From NCBI GenBank assembly GCA_016584305.1, contig JACEEZ010004889.1:1-64000 (forward strand): a stretch of DNA of 64,000 bases, written 5' to 3'. The notes under the pieces were generated by a model. It ran no database searches and was not told the origin of the DNA. It was given only the letters and a program-made list of their open reading frames with translations. Positions 32,825-45,179 of this stretch are shown piece by piece. Made by a program: the position numbers and the translations under genes. The stretch comes from Chionoecetes opilio (taxonomy: Eukaryota; Arthropoda; Malacostraca; Decapoda; Majidae). Within the stretch, counting starts at the first letter, position 1, and every line of letters begins with the position of its first letter.

Positions 32825-34215
32825 ATCCTTTCGTCAAGAAAGTGGCCCACGCAATGGAAAGAAGCAAGAGTGGTGGCCATCCACAAAAAAACAGCATACT
32901 GGACCTAAAAAACTACCGCCCAATTTCCCTCTTCACCACTGTTCAGAAAATCCTGGAGTCTCTCATCACCGCCAAAATTAACAACTTTTTGAACGCCTAC
33001 CAGCTCCTCAACTCCAAGCAATTTGGTTTCAGGCAGGGAAAGTCAGCTGCAGACCTGCTCCTCCTTCAGTCTGCTATTTGGAACCACGCGCTGGATAGAG
33101 GAATGGACACTTTTGTTGTGACTTTGGACATCGCCGGAGCCTTTAACAGGGTGTGGCACCGAGGTCTCACCACCCAAGCTGAGCAGTATGGGAGTGCGCG
33201 GCGCCCTGCTGCAGCTCATCCAGGACTACCTCCAAGACAGGACCTTACGGGTGGTGATCAACGGTCACACTTCCAGCCAGCAACCCATCCACGCCAGCGT
33301 CCCGCAGGGCAGAGTACTCTGGCCTCTTCTGTGGAATGTCTACTTCAATGACATTCTCCAGCTCATTCCTGAGGCCCAGTAGTACGCTGACGACTGCACC
33401 CTTGCCTTCACCTGCGACTGACGTGACTGGCAGGACACGGTGGGCCGCATCAACCTAGCATTGGACAGCATCGTCACCTGGAGTAGTCGATGGCAGGTCA
33501 GCCTGGCCCTTGACAAAACCCAGGCACTGCTTATCTCCCGCCGGCAAGACATCGCCAACCTGCCTGTGCCGGATATACAGTTTGAAGGTAGATCACTCCC
33601 GCTTCAGAGATCTATCTCGATCCTTGGGGTGGAGTTTGACGCGGGACTGACCTTCACCAATCATGCCAGGAAAGTTGCTAAAAACACGGCCTGGTGACTC
33701 AGCTGTGTCCGGCGCATCTCCCACCTTCTGGATGCCAAGCGGGTTGAGGGCCTGTTCAAGGCACAGGTACGTCCCCTCATGGAATACTCCCCCCTAGCCT
33801 GGTGTTCCTGCTCACCCTCTTACCTGACCACACTAGACCGCGTCCAGAAAAGAGCTTAGCGACTGGGTGGTGAACGGCAAACGTCCCCACCTCGCGCCTG
33901 ACTCCTTCCAACCCCTCCAGGAGCGCAGGGACGTGGCAGGTTTATGTTTCATGCACAAGGCACTAAATTTCTAAACGCCCCACCTGGCAGCAATCAAGCT
34001 ATCAAGGCCCCCACCGCTCCTTCACTCCATCCGTGTCGCCCCATACAGACAGGAGCAAGTGACTGTGCCCTTCTCCAGGACAGAGCACCACCTGCGTTCC
34101 TTCTTACTCCGCTATGGCCGACTGTGGAACCAGCTACTTCGCCAAAACGACCTCCACCACTACGCCTCGCTACAAGACTTCAAGCGAGGAGTGAACAGCT
34201 GGTTGATGGCCTAAA
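32825..34215 (+). pseudogene. Jockey-like LINE reverse transcriptase, decayed
   Basis: Segments appear in RT order but in changing frames: LKNYRPISLFTTVQKILESL (about 32902-32960), KQFGFRQGKSAADLLLLQS (33018-33075), VVTLDIAGAFNRVWHRG (motif A, about 33115-33165), LQDRTLRVVINGHTSSQ and VPQGRVLWPLLWNVYFNDIL (about 33300-33360), a stop, then YADDCTLAF (about 33382-33408, motif C). The thumb LNLALDSIVTWSSRW-like part and the tail TTLDRVQKRA follow. At least four stops or shifts exist, including a TAG immediately before YADD. The wording matches Jockey-clade elements. The endonuclease half is absent. Confidence 0.8.
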
Positions 34216-34690
34216 TTTATTGAATATAAAATGTTTATTTTATATTATATGCAGTTATAGGTAGCTCTAGAGTAAAACCTAAAGCTTTAGCTCTATTACA
34301 AATGAAAGAACAGTTTAAATAAAGAAATATATAATAGAGAGAGAGAAGCACTATTTACTCAAATTTTCTTTAAATGCAGAAATGCGATATGAATGCAGGT
34401 ATAGTGGTGTGCATGTGAAACGGCTGGAGTGAATAAAATTAAAGAATAATTGAATATTTGCAAAGGAAAAGATTCATTGACAAATAAGACACACACACAC
34501 ACACAGACATATAAACAGAAAGGAATGCTATTAATTGAAAATTACGTATGAAAATTATTGATTTACTGGATATTGATTGAATGAAATGGAAAATAAATAA
34601 ACATGACAAATAAATGTGACAATGGTAAGAGGTGCAGCAGAAAAAACGTTCCGGCCATTTTTAATTGTTAGAAAGTAAATGGCAGAAAGG

Positions 34691-34774
<84 letters not shown>

Positions 34775-35100
34775 TGCAGACAACTCGGTGGTTACGAGCT
34801 AACCAGTTCAGTTGTGTGCTTGTCTTGTCACGTGGCATTTACAGTACTCTGGCAGTGAGCCACTTGTTTATAGAAGGTATTGTGTACTCACTGTAAATGA
34901 CGTGTTCTACGGATGCACTTTTTTATGAGAAGGTTATGTTGAAGAAATATTCGGATTCAAAGACATTATTACTGACTAAGATTGAGTATTAAAATTTGAT
35001 TAAGGAATTTAAAGTAGCAGCATCTGCAAAATATATATAAAATCGTCAGTATTACATTCTCGGACGTTATGAAGTGCTTCAGTGTGGTGATATTGAAAAG
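34216..35100. other. AT-rich DNA with a (GA)n tract at 34693-34771
   Basis: A pure GA microsatellite of about 80 bp and a short CA run at 34490-34504 are the only structures. No gene was recognised. Confidence 0.6.
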
Positions 35101-35104
35101 TTGA

Positions 35105-36055
35105 TCATAAGGCGGGCCGACAGAACGCAAGAATCCATTTAGTTTGTGCACATTGAGGATATGTCTGACACAATAAAACGTGCTCACATTAGTACGGGAC
35201 ATGGTGGCAAAGACAAAAGGGTCAAAGCTTTCTTTATCAAGGTATGCAAACGTTACTAGACTATTAAAAAGTTACGAAGTATTCAAATCTCTGTGCATTC
35301 ACTGTCAACATAAACAAAAAAGAAATTACGATCAAGAGTGTTGTTGTCAAACCGATTTCGATAAAGGACTTTGGCTCAAGAAGTCAAATGGATCCTGTTG
35401 CCATGCAGTCCTGTGCTAAAGGAAAATATAATTGGATAATGGTGTACCAAGACCATTTAAGAAAGTATTGCATATTGCGTCCCTTATCATCGAAAAGGCA
35501 TGCTAAGGCTGCTTTCCAACTGATGGACATATTTTTCATTGTTTGTAGCACCTCAAATTCTTCAGAGTGACAATGGTAGTGAATTTACATCATCAATTAT
35601 TTCGGAACTTAAACTTTTTTGGCAAGACTTGTTCATGGCAGACCAAGGCATCCTCAAAGTCATGGATCATTTAAAGCCCTAACTGTGATATAAAAGACAT
35701 GATAATTTCATGGTTAGGGAATAATGACTCAAATGACTAGCCAATGGGACTCCGGTTTATGCAATTTCAAAAGAACAGCAGTTGCCAATCTGGGATCCAA
35801 CAATCCCCATACAATGCACTCTTCAGCGTCCCCAGAGTAGAACTGCGTTCAACTGCACTCCCAAATGAAATTCTTGAAAAAAGGGTTACTGAAGATTATT
35901 TATTTAGAGCTCTTCCCTCAGACTCTGCTTATCCAGATGTTTTACTCTCGGACTTTTGCTCATCCAAATATCTACAAAAATATGATAATAATTGGATAAC
36001 CATGCTAAATGTACTTAGATATCCATCCTATCTTCGGTTTCATAAGGCCAATTAA
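35105..36055 (+). pseudogene. KRBA2/SCAND3-like integrase relic
   Basis: In broken frames the segment encodes an integrase core like that of KRAB-A domain-containing protein 2-like genes, which derive from transposon or retroelement integrases. Visible pieces: YEVFKSLCIHCQHKQKR (zinc-binding end, about 35275-35325), YNWIMVYQDHLRKYCILRPL (35428-35490), AAFQLMDIFF, LQSDNGS-like bases with the second catalytic Asp near 35562, PRHPQSHGS bases around 35644-35670, and WDSGLCNFKR / IQQSPYNALFSVPRVELRST (35790-35850). The third catalytic residue region is disrupted and several stops are present. It is a dead copy. Confidence 0.65.
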
Positions 36056-36445
36056 TAAATATATGTATATTATATTCAAATGATTCACATTCGGAAAATC
36101 CTCCAAGAAAACTTGTAAACCTCCAAGAAAGCATAGCGATTCAGCAATCAAGACCAGCTGCAAGTCAAAATAGTCCAGGCTGAACGCATGGTGTAACTTA
36201 GCCGCTTATATCATGCCCCTGGTAATCCCGGAGATATTGTTACAGTTCCCATCCCATTGCTTGACCGAGGAAAAGGTGAAATCGTAATGTTATATTTATA
36301 ATTGTAATCAACTTGCAGATCTCATAACCTGCCGTTTGTGTGTATCGTGGTCGATAGATCATCATTAGAAATAACCATCTTCACTGTCATACATGTTCTC
36401 CATATCTTGTATTTACTCATCTCCGCAATTACTCAAACAGATCAT
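36056..36445. other. No recognised feature
   Basis: It may hold the degraded 3' part of the integrase relic. Nothing else was recognised. Confidence 0.3.
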
Positions 36446-36500
36446 CAGGGCCGGATTATGACTTTTGGGACCCCTAGGCTAATTAAATTGTGGGCCCCCT
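36446..36500. mobile_element. Truncated MITE end (CAGGGCCGGATTATG)
   Basis: CAGGGCCGGATTATGAC followed by GGGCCCCCT resembles a widespread hAT-type MITE end. It is cut at the N at 36501. Confidence 0.4.
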
Positions 36501-36501
36501 N
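36501..36501. other. Ambiguous base (N) at start of duplication copy 1
   Basis: A single N sits exactly where the 50-bp satellite starts. The partner N at 42060 sits at the same place in copy 2. Confidence 1.
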
Positions 36502-37136
36502 CAGTCTGTACATGGAAGCTTATGAGTTGGTTTAGCATAAATTGTATTCAGTGTTACATAGAAGCTTATAGTGTCTGAGCAGTACAGTGTATCAGGTATA
36601 CATAGAAGCTTATGAGTGTACTGTAGCAGTACAGTGTACTCAGGTCTGTACATAGAAGCTTATGAGTGTACTGTAGCAGTACAGTGTACTCAGGTCTGTA
36701 CATAGAAGCTTATGAGTGTACTGTAGCAGTACAGTGTACTCAGGTCTGTACATAGAAGCTTATGAGTGTACTGTAGCAGTACAGTGTACCAGGTTGTACA
36801 TAGAAGTTATGTGTACTGTAGCGTACAGTGTATCAGTCTGTAATGAATCTTATGAGTGTACTGTAGCAGTACAGTGTATACAGGTGTATACATAGAAGCT
36901 TATGAGTGTACTGTAGCAGTACAGTGTATTCAGGTCTGTACATAGAAGCTTATGAGTGTACTGTAGCAGTACAGTGTACTCAGGTCTGTACATAGAAGCT
37001 TATGAGTGTACTGTAGCAGTACAGTGTACTCAGGTCTGTACATAGAAGCTTATGAGTGTACTGTAGCAGTACAGTATACTCAGGTCTGTACATAGAAGCT
37101 TATGAGTGTACTGTAGCAGTACAGTGTATTCAGGTG
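36502..37136. repeat. 50-bp satellite, duplication copy 1
   Basis: About 13 units of TGTACTGTAGCAGTACAG plus CATAGAAGCTTATGAG and spacer, period exactly 50 bp in the regular part (36611-36760). CTGTA..TACAG forms a small inverted pair in each unit. The units at 36780-36880 carry many single-base losses. Confidence 0.9.
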
Positions 37137-37724
37137 TAGCTATAGGTAGGTGGTAGTATTGTGACTGGGGAAAGACTGGTAGCATGCTTTCTCTAGCCCA
37201 CACACACCTTCACACGCGGTGCCCCTTGTAATGACACACTTCAAGGTGAGGAACAAGGAACACACAATGAGGAACAAGGAGGGTTCAGGAAGGGAAAAAA
37301 AGCTGTGTAGATCAGATAGTAGTATTTAAAGTGATAGTTCAATGCTTTGGGAAGGGATCAAGTAGCAGGAAAGTATAGAATTTAACTATGCTTTTATTTA
37401 TGAGGGTTTAGTTTGTATTAAGTTTGATGGTGGGGTATTTAGTTTTTTTTCTTCAGTCCTACGCCCGGTTCACACGTATCGACTTTTTGCCGTGCGCCGT
37501 CCCGCACAAGACGTGGTGGCCGTGGAGAGCGCGCCGTGGTATGCGGGACTTTTCGCCGTGAGTCACAGGACACGACCACGGCTTGTCCCTATTACCTCAT
37601 TATGGACAGAGTAACTAATATAATATATCAAGTATAGACGTCCAGCCTCTGGCCCCTTTGCTTTTGGCTCAGTTCTTGCGGCTGGAACGTGACAGCGAGC
37701 CACGTTCCAGCCAATTAACTCATT
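37137..37724. other. Unique part of duplication copy 1
   Basis: No gene was recognised. A GC-rich stretch (37465-37600) around GCCGTGGAGAGCGCGCC has no long frame. The equivalent part of copy 2 is 42689-43265. Confidence 0.4.
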
Positions 37725-39200
37725 ACGTGAATTACTCATTAAGGGCTTGTTCTATGCAAAAAGTTTGTTCTACAGACTCCCATTGATTTTGACAGCACTA
37801 CTTGGAAATCGAATTTCAGCTCAATCCGATAATAATTAGGAGTAGTTTATGCTTATTACTCATTAAGAGCTTGTTTTACGCAAAAACTTTTCATGACGAC
37901 CCCCATTGATTTTGACAGCACTACTTGCATGTCAAATTTCAGCTCAATCCGACAATAATTAGGAGTAGTTTACGCTTATTAGTCATTAAGGCTTGTTTTA
38001 CGCAAAAACTTTCTTATGACGACTCCCATTGATTTTGACAGCACTACTGTCATGTCAAATTTCAGCTCAATCCGACAATAATTAGGAGTATTTATACACT
38101 TTTTGGCGGAAACTTGGTTCCACGGGTCTTATGGTAAGCGACAGCGAGCTTCGCTCGCTGGCGCTTTGAGTTAATTTGTAATGAACTCATTACGTGAATT
38201 ACTCATTAAGGCTTGTTCTATGCAAAAAGTTTGTTATACAGACCACCGTTGATTTTGACAGCACTACTTGTATGTTGAATTTCAGCTCAATCCAACAATA
38301 ATTAGGAGTAGTTTACGCTTCTTACTCATTAAGGGCTTGTTTTACGCAAAAAGTTTCTCCAGACAACCCCCATTGATTTTGACAGCACTACTTGCATGTC
38401 AAATTTCAGCTCAATCCAATAATAGTTAGGAGTAGTTATACACTTTTTGGCGGAAACTTGGTTTCACGGGTCTTATGGTAAGCGACAGCGAGCTTCGCGA
38501 GCTGTCAATCAAGTATAGACGTCCAGCCTCTGGCCCCTTTGCTTTTGGCTCAGTTCTTGCGGCTGGAACGTGACAGCGAGCCACGTTCCAGCCATATTAA
38601 ATTCATTACGTGAATTATTCAGTTAAGGGCTTGTTCTATGCAAAAAGTTTGTTTATACAGACCCCGTTGATTTTGACAGCACTACTTTCATGTCAAATTT
38701 CAGCTCATCCGACAATAATTAAGAGTAGTTATACACTTTTTTGGCGGAAACTTGGTTCCACGGGTCTTATGGTAAGCGACAGCGAGCGAAGCTCGCTGTC
38801 AATCAAGTATAGACGTCCAGCCTCTGGCCCTTTGATTTTGGCTCAGTTCTTGTGGCTGAAACGTGGCAGCGAGCCACGTTCCAGCCAATTAACTCATTAC
38901 GTGAATTAGTCATTAAGGCTTGTTCTATGCAAAATGTTTTGTTGAACAGACCCCCATTGATTTTGACAGCACTACTTGGATGTCTAATGTCAACTCAATC
39001 CGACAATAATTAGGAGTAGTTACGCTAATTACTCATTAAGGGCTTGTTTACGCAAAAAAGTTTTCTTGCGACGACCCCCATTGATTTTGACAGCACTACT
39101 TGCATGTCAAAATTTCAGCTCAATCCGACAATATTTAGGAGTAGTTATACACTTTTTGGCGGAAACTTGGTTCCACGGTCTTATGGTAAGCGACCGCTGT
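37725..39200. repeat. About 120-bp tandem repeat with inserts, copy 1
   Basis: Roughly nine units share TCATTAAGGGCTTGTT, CCATTGATTTTGACAGCACT, TTTCAGCTCAATCC and AATAATTAGGAGTAGTT. Two kinds of insert recur between units: TTTTTGGCGGAAACTTGGTT ending in a GCGAGCTTCGCTCGC hairpin, and TATAGACGTCCAGCCTCTGG ending in ACGTGACAGCGAGCCACGTT. It is a higher-order satellite. Confidence 0.85.
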
Positions 39201-39614
39201 CAATTAGTTATTCTGATCATTCGTTACCACTTGCTGTATCTATTAATACATTATGTTATTGTTTGAGGTGGACCGGATATCGATGTTTCGCTATATGAAG
39301 ATGCGGATGTGATGCGGATATTTATTATCATATTTGCGGATGCGGATATTCTAGCCATCAGAGTTTTAGCCACAAATTATGACCTTTAAGGATGCTAAGA
39401 GATGAGTAAAAAATGTATCATTAATATACTATTAAGAAATAGGGGAAACAAGAATATACTAATAAAATGTTGCTACAATTTCAATGATCCGTGTCTCCAC
39501 TACGCAAACACTGTAACGCATCCGATTTCCTATAAACATCAGGCGAGAAGTGACAACCCGGTACCCGCAAACGTCCCAACACAAGACCAATAGATTAGGC
39601 GACTGAGTGAGTGG
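39201..39614. other. Spacer with short GATGCGGATATT repeats
   Basis: GATGCGGAT words recur at 39298-39350. Nothing coding was recognised. Confidence 0.4.
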
Positions 39615-39664
<50 letters not shown>

Positions 39665-39741
39665 ATCTGCACAAAATCCCAAAATATTTCCTCTTTAAAT
39701 CAGTGCCACATTATTTCGTCTCTCCTCTCTCTCCTCTCTCT

Positions 39742-39787
<46 letters not shown>

Positions 39788-39860
39788 CTCCTCTCTACTC
39801 TCTCTTCTCTCTCTCTCTCTTCTCTCTCTCTCCTCTCCCTTTCTCTCTCTCTCTCTCTCA

Positions 39861-39923
<63 letters not shown>

Positions 39924-39933
39924 TCTCTCTCTC
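39615..39933. repeat. (CT)n microsatellite with a 55-bp insert, copy 1
   Basis: CT runs on both sides of a unique insert at 39665-39719. Confidence 0.95.
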
Positions 39934-40149
39934 AGTCCTAAGTCAAATTGTTTATTTGCCCATCTTTACCGAAGAAAATTAACATTTCACAAATATCTAG
40001 CAAGCCTTTTAATGTAAACATTTTTATAGAGCTCCCAAAATAATCTACGTAAATTTCAATAATTACTAGGGCACATAATCTAATATAGCACATACGTACC
40101 TATTCATACTGTAAACTCGTATCTGGTTTTTCAAAAGAGTTAGAAGTAT

Positions 40150-40324
40150 CGTGTACGCATATTCACATACAGGTATTCACAAACCCAAGCATACACACAA
40201 ACACATATACAAATATATACATACAAACACATATACACGTACGCGCAACGTACACATACAATACACATACATATGCCATATACATACATACACATACACA
40301 CATACGCATACAAATACACACATA
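40150..40324. repeat. (CATA)n-type microsatellite, copy 1
   Basis: CATACA/CACATA words. The same tract resumes at 41880-41960, so the Tigger element inserted inside it. Confidence 0.85.
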
Positions 40325-40479
40325 TACAGTGGTACCTTGACTTACGAGTTTAATTCGTTCATTGATCGAGCTCGTAACTCAATTTGCTCGTATATGAAAT
40401 CAATTTCCTCCATTGCAATTAATTGAAATACTATTAATCCGTTCCAGCCCCCAAAAAAACACCCCAATTTTTTTTACTA

Positions 40480-41249
40480 CAATAAACCCTTCATGCTCGT
40501 GGGGGTTAGGGAACAGAGACACCCGCGAGTATCGTAAATCCGCGAGCATGACATTAGTCATTCATTACCCCGTTGCTGTTGTTGTTGTTGTTGTTGTTGT
40601 TGTTTTGTTTTTTGTTTTTTTTAATCACAAGGAACTGGCCAAGGGCACAACAAAAATGGGTAACACAAAGCCCACTTAGTTGCCAGTCCCTATAAAGAAG
40701 ACTGTAAGAGAATAAAATAAAAACAGAGGGGTGAGCCAATTTAGTTCGGGAGGTGTCTTGTTACTCTTCTTTGAAAAGTTTTAAGTCATAGGAAAGTGGA
40801 AAAAGAGAAACAGGAAGAGAGTTACAGAGTTTACCAGTGAAAGGGATGAAAGAGTAAAGATACTTATTAACTCTTGCATTAGAAAGATGGACAGAATAGG
40901 GATGAGAATGAGTAGAAAGTCTTGTGCAGCGAGGCCGCGGGAGGGGGGGAGGCATGCAGTTAGCAAGTTCAGAAGAGCAGTGAGCATGAAATAACGGTAC
41001 AAGAGAGCAAGAGAAGCAACATTGCGGCGGTGATTTAAAGATTGAAGACAGTCAGTCTGAGGAGAGGAGTTGATGAGACGAAAAGCTTTTGACTCAACCC
41101 TGTTTAGGAGAGCTGTATGAGTGGATCCTCCCCAAACATGTGAGACATACTCCATACATGGGCGGATAAGGCCCCTGTAGAGAGCAAGCAATTGCGAAGG
41201 AGAAAAAAAAAAAAAAAAAATGAAACCCGCGAGCATGAAGGGTTTACTG
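40480..41249. mobile_element. Second TA-flanked element nested in Tigger, copy 1
   Basis: The left end CAATAAACCCTTCATGCTCG and the reverse complement of the right end, CAGTAAACCCTTCATGCTCG, form inverted repeats, with TA outside each (40478-40479 and 41250-41251). Inside, a repeated CGCGAG(C/T)AT word occurs near 40528 and 40548. The centre holds the LINE at 40623-41218. It is probably a Tigger-type MITE. Confidence 0.75.
40623..41218 (-). mobile_element. 5'-truncated LINE nested in the MITE, copy 1
   Basis: It reads minus from an A-run boundary at 41201-41220. [20 protein letters not shown] and [20 protein letters not shown] are the C-terminal RT region of the LINE family at 27780-29063, followed by the same 3' UTR. 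The 3' tail is (CAA)n plus an A-run (the GTT/T stretch at 40573-40622). One frame runs to 40781. Confidence 0.8.
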
Positions 41250-41253
41250 TACC

Positions 41254-41602
41254 TATATGACTGGACTGCACTCACCCTCCGCCATTTGCATTCACCAGTG
41301 TTTACTGGCGAGCTGCTTCTCCATCAACCACAACAACAGCAGTTTCTCCATCTTTTCATGGACAGGGGTCCGCAGCTTAGAAATTATTTTAAACGCCCTT
41401 GGCTGGCGTTATAGCCTTTATCGACTCCCTCTGCTTCAGTATGGTACATATCGTAGAAGTACTACGCTCGTTACTGCCTCGCCAAGTCGACTACACGCAC
41501 ACCTCGCTCATGTTTTTCTATGATTTCATGCTTTAAGTCAATGGACATCATCCGCTTCTTCTTCTCAGCACTGTCCTTTGCACTCACTTTCTTAGTATCC
41601 AT
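41254..41602 (-). pseudogene. Tigger transposase N-terminus, copy 1
   Basis: The ATG at 41602 (minus) opens MDTKKVSAKDSAEKKKRMMS then HEIIEKHERGVRVVDLARQ, the CENP-B/Tigger-type N-terminal helix-turn-helix that binds the transposon ends. A one-base shift near 41475 moves the continuation ERSTSTICTILK into the next frame. HEKMEKLLLLWLMEKQLA follows near 41350-41295. The frame is then cut by the nested element. The DDE catalytic part is absent. Confidence 0.75.
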
Positions 41603-42059
41603 GGTTAGAAAAAAGAAATTTGGCAAAATACTGCACAAAACGCGAGCACAACACAACAGAGATGCTTCCACGGCGAGGTAACCACGTGAACTGAACGGGA
41701 TGAACGCGGGATGCTGGCGAATGTTGTGGCGTTTGCTGCGCCAACTAGCGGCGCGTATCTGAAGCTCGCTCGTAACTCTGATTTTGACTCGCAACACAAA
41801 GCAAAAAATCGACCGAGCGACTGCTCGTAACTCGGAAAACTCGTAAGTTGGGGCACTCGTAAGTCAAGGTACCACTGTACATACATATACACAATACATA
41901 CATACACATACATACATACACATACTACACACAACATAACAACACACACACATATACATACACCACTACTTAAAAATATATCACTGATTTTTTTTTTTTA
42001 ATATTTTTTTTTTTCTATACACTCTTTAAAAATTCTATGGCCTTTTATTAAAAACTATA

Positions 42060-42060
42060 N
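42060..42060. other. Ambiguous base (N) at start of duplication copy 2
   Basis: A single N immediately precedes the second 50-bp satellite block. Confidence 1.
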
Positions 42061-42688
42061 ATGTTTCAGGTCTGTACAGGGAAGCTTATGAGTTTGTTTT
42101 AGCATTAAATTGTTTCAGGTGGTACATAGAAGCTTATGAGTGTACTGTAGCAGTACAGTGTATTCGTGTATACATAAAGTTTGAGTGTACGTAGCAGTAC
42201 AGTTACTCAATCTGTACTAAAGCTTATGAGTGTACTGTAGCAGTACAGGGGTACTCAGGTCTGTACATAGAGCTTATGAGGCTGTAATACGTTACTCAGG
42301 TCTGTACATAGAAGCTTTATGAGTTACTGTACAGTACGTGTACCAGGTCTGTATAGAAGTTTATGATGTACTGTAGCATACAGTGTATTCGGGTCTGTAC
42401 AAGAATCTTATAGTGTACTGTAGCAGTACATTTGTATACAGGTGTATACATAGAAGCTTATGAGTGACTGTAGCAGTACAGTGTATTCAGGTCTGTACAT
42501 AGAAGCTTATGAGTGTACTGTAGCGTACAGTGTACCAGGCTGTACATAGAAGCTTATGAGTGTACTGTAGCAGTACAGTGTACTCAGGTCTGTACATAGA
42601 AGCTTATGAGTGTCTGTAGCAGTACAGTATACTCAGGTCTGTACATAAAGCTTATGATGTACTGTAGCAGTACAGTGTATTCAGGTGT
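42061..42688. repeat. 50-bp satellite, copy 2
   Basis: Same unit as at 36502-37136, with more missing bases. Confidence 0.9.
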
Positions 42689-43265
42689 AGCTATAGGTAG
42701 TGGTAGTATTGTGACTGGGGAAGACTGGTAGAAATGCTTTCTCTAGCCCCACACACCTTCACACGCGGTGCCCCTTGTAATGACACACTTCAAGGTGAGG
42801 AAAAAGGGAACACACAATGAGGAACAAGGAGGGTTCGGGAAGGGAAAAAAAGCTGTGTAGATCAGATAGTAGTATTTAAAAGTGATATTTTCAATGCTTT
42901 GGGAAGGGATCAAGTAGCAGAAAGTATAGAATTTAACTATGCTTTTATTTATGAGGGTTTAGTTTGTATTAAGTTTGATGGTGGGGTATTTAGTTTTTTT
43001 TCTTCAGTCCTACCCCCGGGTTCACACGTATCGACTTTTTTGCCGTGGCGCCGTCCCGCACAAGAGGGTGGTGGCCGTGGAAGCGCGCCGTGGTATGCGG
43101 GACTTTTCGCCGTGAGTCACAGGACACGACCACGGCTTGTCCCTATTACCTCATTATGGACAGAGAAAACTAAATAATTATCAAGTATAGACGTCCAGCC
43201 TCTGGCCCCTTTGCTTTTGGCTCGTTCTTGCGGCTGGAACGTGACAGCGAGCCCGTTCCAGCCAT
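42689..43265. other. Unique part of duplication copy 2
   Basis: Matches 37137-37724. The apparent 92-codon frame at 42899 is not conserved in copy 1, so it is not a gene. Confidence 0.4.
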
Positions 43266-44760
43266 TAACTCTTTACGTGAATTACTCATTAAGGCTTGTT
43301 CTATGCAAAAATTTGTTCTACAGACTCCCATTGATTTTGACAGCACTACTTGGAAATCGAATTTCGCTCAATCCGATAATAATTAGGAGTAGTTTATGCT
43401 TATTACTCTTTAAAGGGCTTGTTTTTAACGCAAAAACTTTCATGACGACCCCCATTGATTTTGACAGAAACTACTTGCATGTCAAATTTTCAGCTCAATC
43501 CGAAAATAATTAGGAGTAGTTTACGTTTATTATCATTAAGGGCTTGTTTTACGCAAAAACTTTCTTATGACGACTCCCATTGATTTTGACAGCACTACTG
43601 TCATGTAAAATTTCAGCTCAATCCAAACAATAATTAGGAGTATTTATACACTTTTTGGCGGAAACTTGGTTCCACGGGTTTTATGGTAAGCGACAGCGAG
43701 CTTCGCTCGCTGGCGCTTTGAGTTAATTTGTAATGAACTCATTACGTGAATTACTCTTTAAAGGGCTTGTTCAAATGCAAAAAGTTTTTTTTATACAGAC
43801 CCCGTTGATTTTGACAGCACTACTTGTATGTTGAATTTCAGCTAAATCCAACAAAAATTAGGAGTAGTTTACGCTTCTTACTCATTAAGGGTTTGTTTTT
43901 ACGCAAAAAGGTTTCTCCAAGCACCCCCTTGATTTTGACAGCACTACGTGCATGTCAATTTCAGCTCAATCCAATAAATAGTTAGGATATTTATACACTT
44001 TTTGGCGGAAACTTGGTTTCAGGGGTCTTATGGTAAGCAAACAGCGAGCTTCGCGAGCTGTCAATCAAGTATAGACGTCCACCTCTGGCCCCTTTGCTTT
44101 GGCTCAGTTCTTGCGGCTGGAACGTGACAGCGAGCCACGTTCCAGCCATATTAATTCATTACGTGAATTATTCTTAAGGGCTTGTTCTATGCAAAAAGTT
44201 GTTATACAGACCCCTTTGATTTTGACAGCACTACTTTCATGTCAAATTTCAGCTCAATCCGACAAAAATTAAAGAGTAGTTATACACTTTATTGGCGGAA
44301 ACTTGGTTCCACGGGTCTTATGGTAAGCGACAGCGAGCGAAGCTCGCTGTCAATCAAGTATAGACTTTCCAGCCTCGGGCCCCCTTTGATTTTGGCTCAT
44401 TTTCTTGTGGCTGAACGTGGCAGCGAGCCACGTTCCAGCCAATTAACTCATTACGTGAATTAGTCTTTAAAGGGGCTTGTTCTATGCAAATGTTTGTTGA
44501 ACAGACCCCCATTGATTTTGACAGCACTACTTGGATGTCAATGTCCAACTCAATCCGACAATAATTAGGAGTAGTTAACGCTAATTACTCATTAAGGGCT
44601 TGTTTTACGCAAAAAGTTTTCTTGCGACGACCCCCATTGATTTTGACAGCACTACTTGCATGTAAAAATTCAGCTCAATCCGACAATATTTAGGAGAAAT
44701 TATACACTTTTTGGGGGAAACTTGGTTCCACGGGTCTTAGGGTAAGCGACCGCTGTCAAT
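43266..44760. repeat. About 120-bp tandem repeat with inserts, copy 2
   Basis: Same higher-order structure as 37725-39200. Confidence 0.85.
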
Positions 44761-45179
44761 TATTTATTCTGATCATTCGTTACACTTGCTGTATCTTTTA
44801 AATACATTATGTTATTGTTTGAGGTGGACCGGATATCGATGTTTCCTATATGAAGATTGCGGATGTGATGCGGATATTTATTATCAATATTTTGCGGATG
44901 CGGATATTTCTTTGCCATCAAAAGTTTTAGCCACAAAATTTTTGACCTTTAAGGATGCTAAGAGATGAGTAAAAATGTACATTAAAATACTATTAAGAAA
45001 TAGGGGAAACAAAAATAACTAATAAAATGTTTTCTACAATTTCAATGATCCGTGTCTCCACTACGCAAACACTGTAAACGCATTCCGATTTCCTATAAAC
45101 ATCAGCGAGAAGTGACAACCCGGTACCCGCAAACGTCCCAACACAAGACCAATAGATTTAGGCGATGAGTGAGTGGGTC

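Larger units (their letters stand above)
40327..41877. mobile_element. Tigger-like (pogo/Tc1-mariner) element, copy 1
   Basis: The left end CAGTGGTACCTTGACTTACG and the reverse complement of the right end are identical over at least 20 bp. TA lies outside both ends (40325-40326, 41878-41879), as in Tc1/mariner insertions. CAGTGGTACCT ends on a pogo/Tigger element are well known in animals. Its transposase N-terminus remains on the minus strand (41254-41602). The rest is replaced by a second element (40480-41249) carrying a LINE. Confidence 0.85.

Noticed and set aside
41605..41949. Minus-strand 114-codon frame upstream of the Tigger ATG
   Set aside because: It reads through the TIR and the (CATA)n microsatellite and shows no transposase similarity before the MDTKK start.
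42899..43177. 92-codon frame in duplication copy 2
   Set aside because: The frame is not preserved in copy 1 despite high nucleotide similarity, so it is not under coding constraint.
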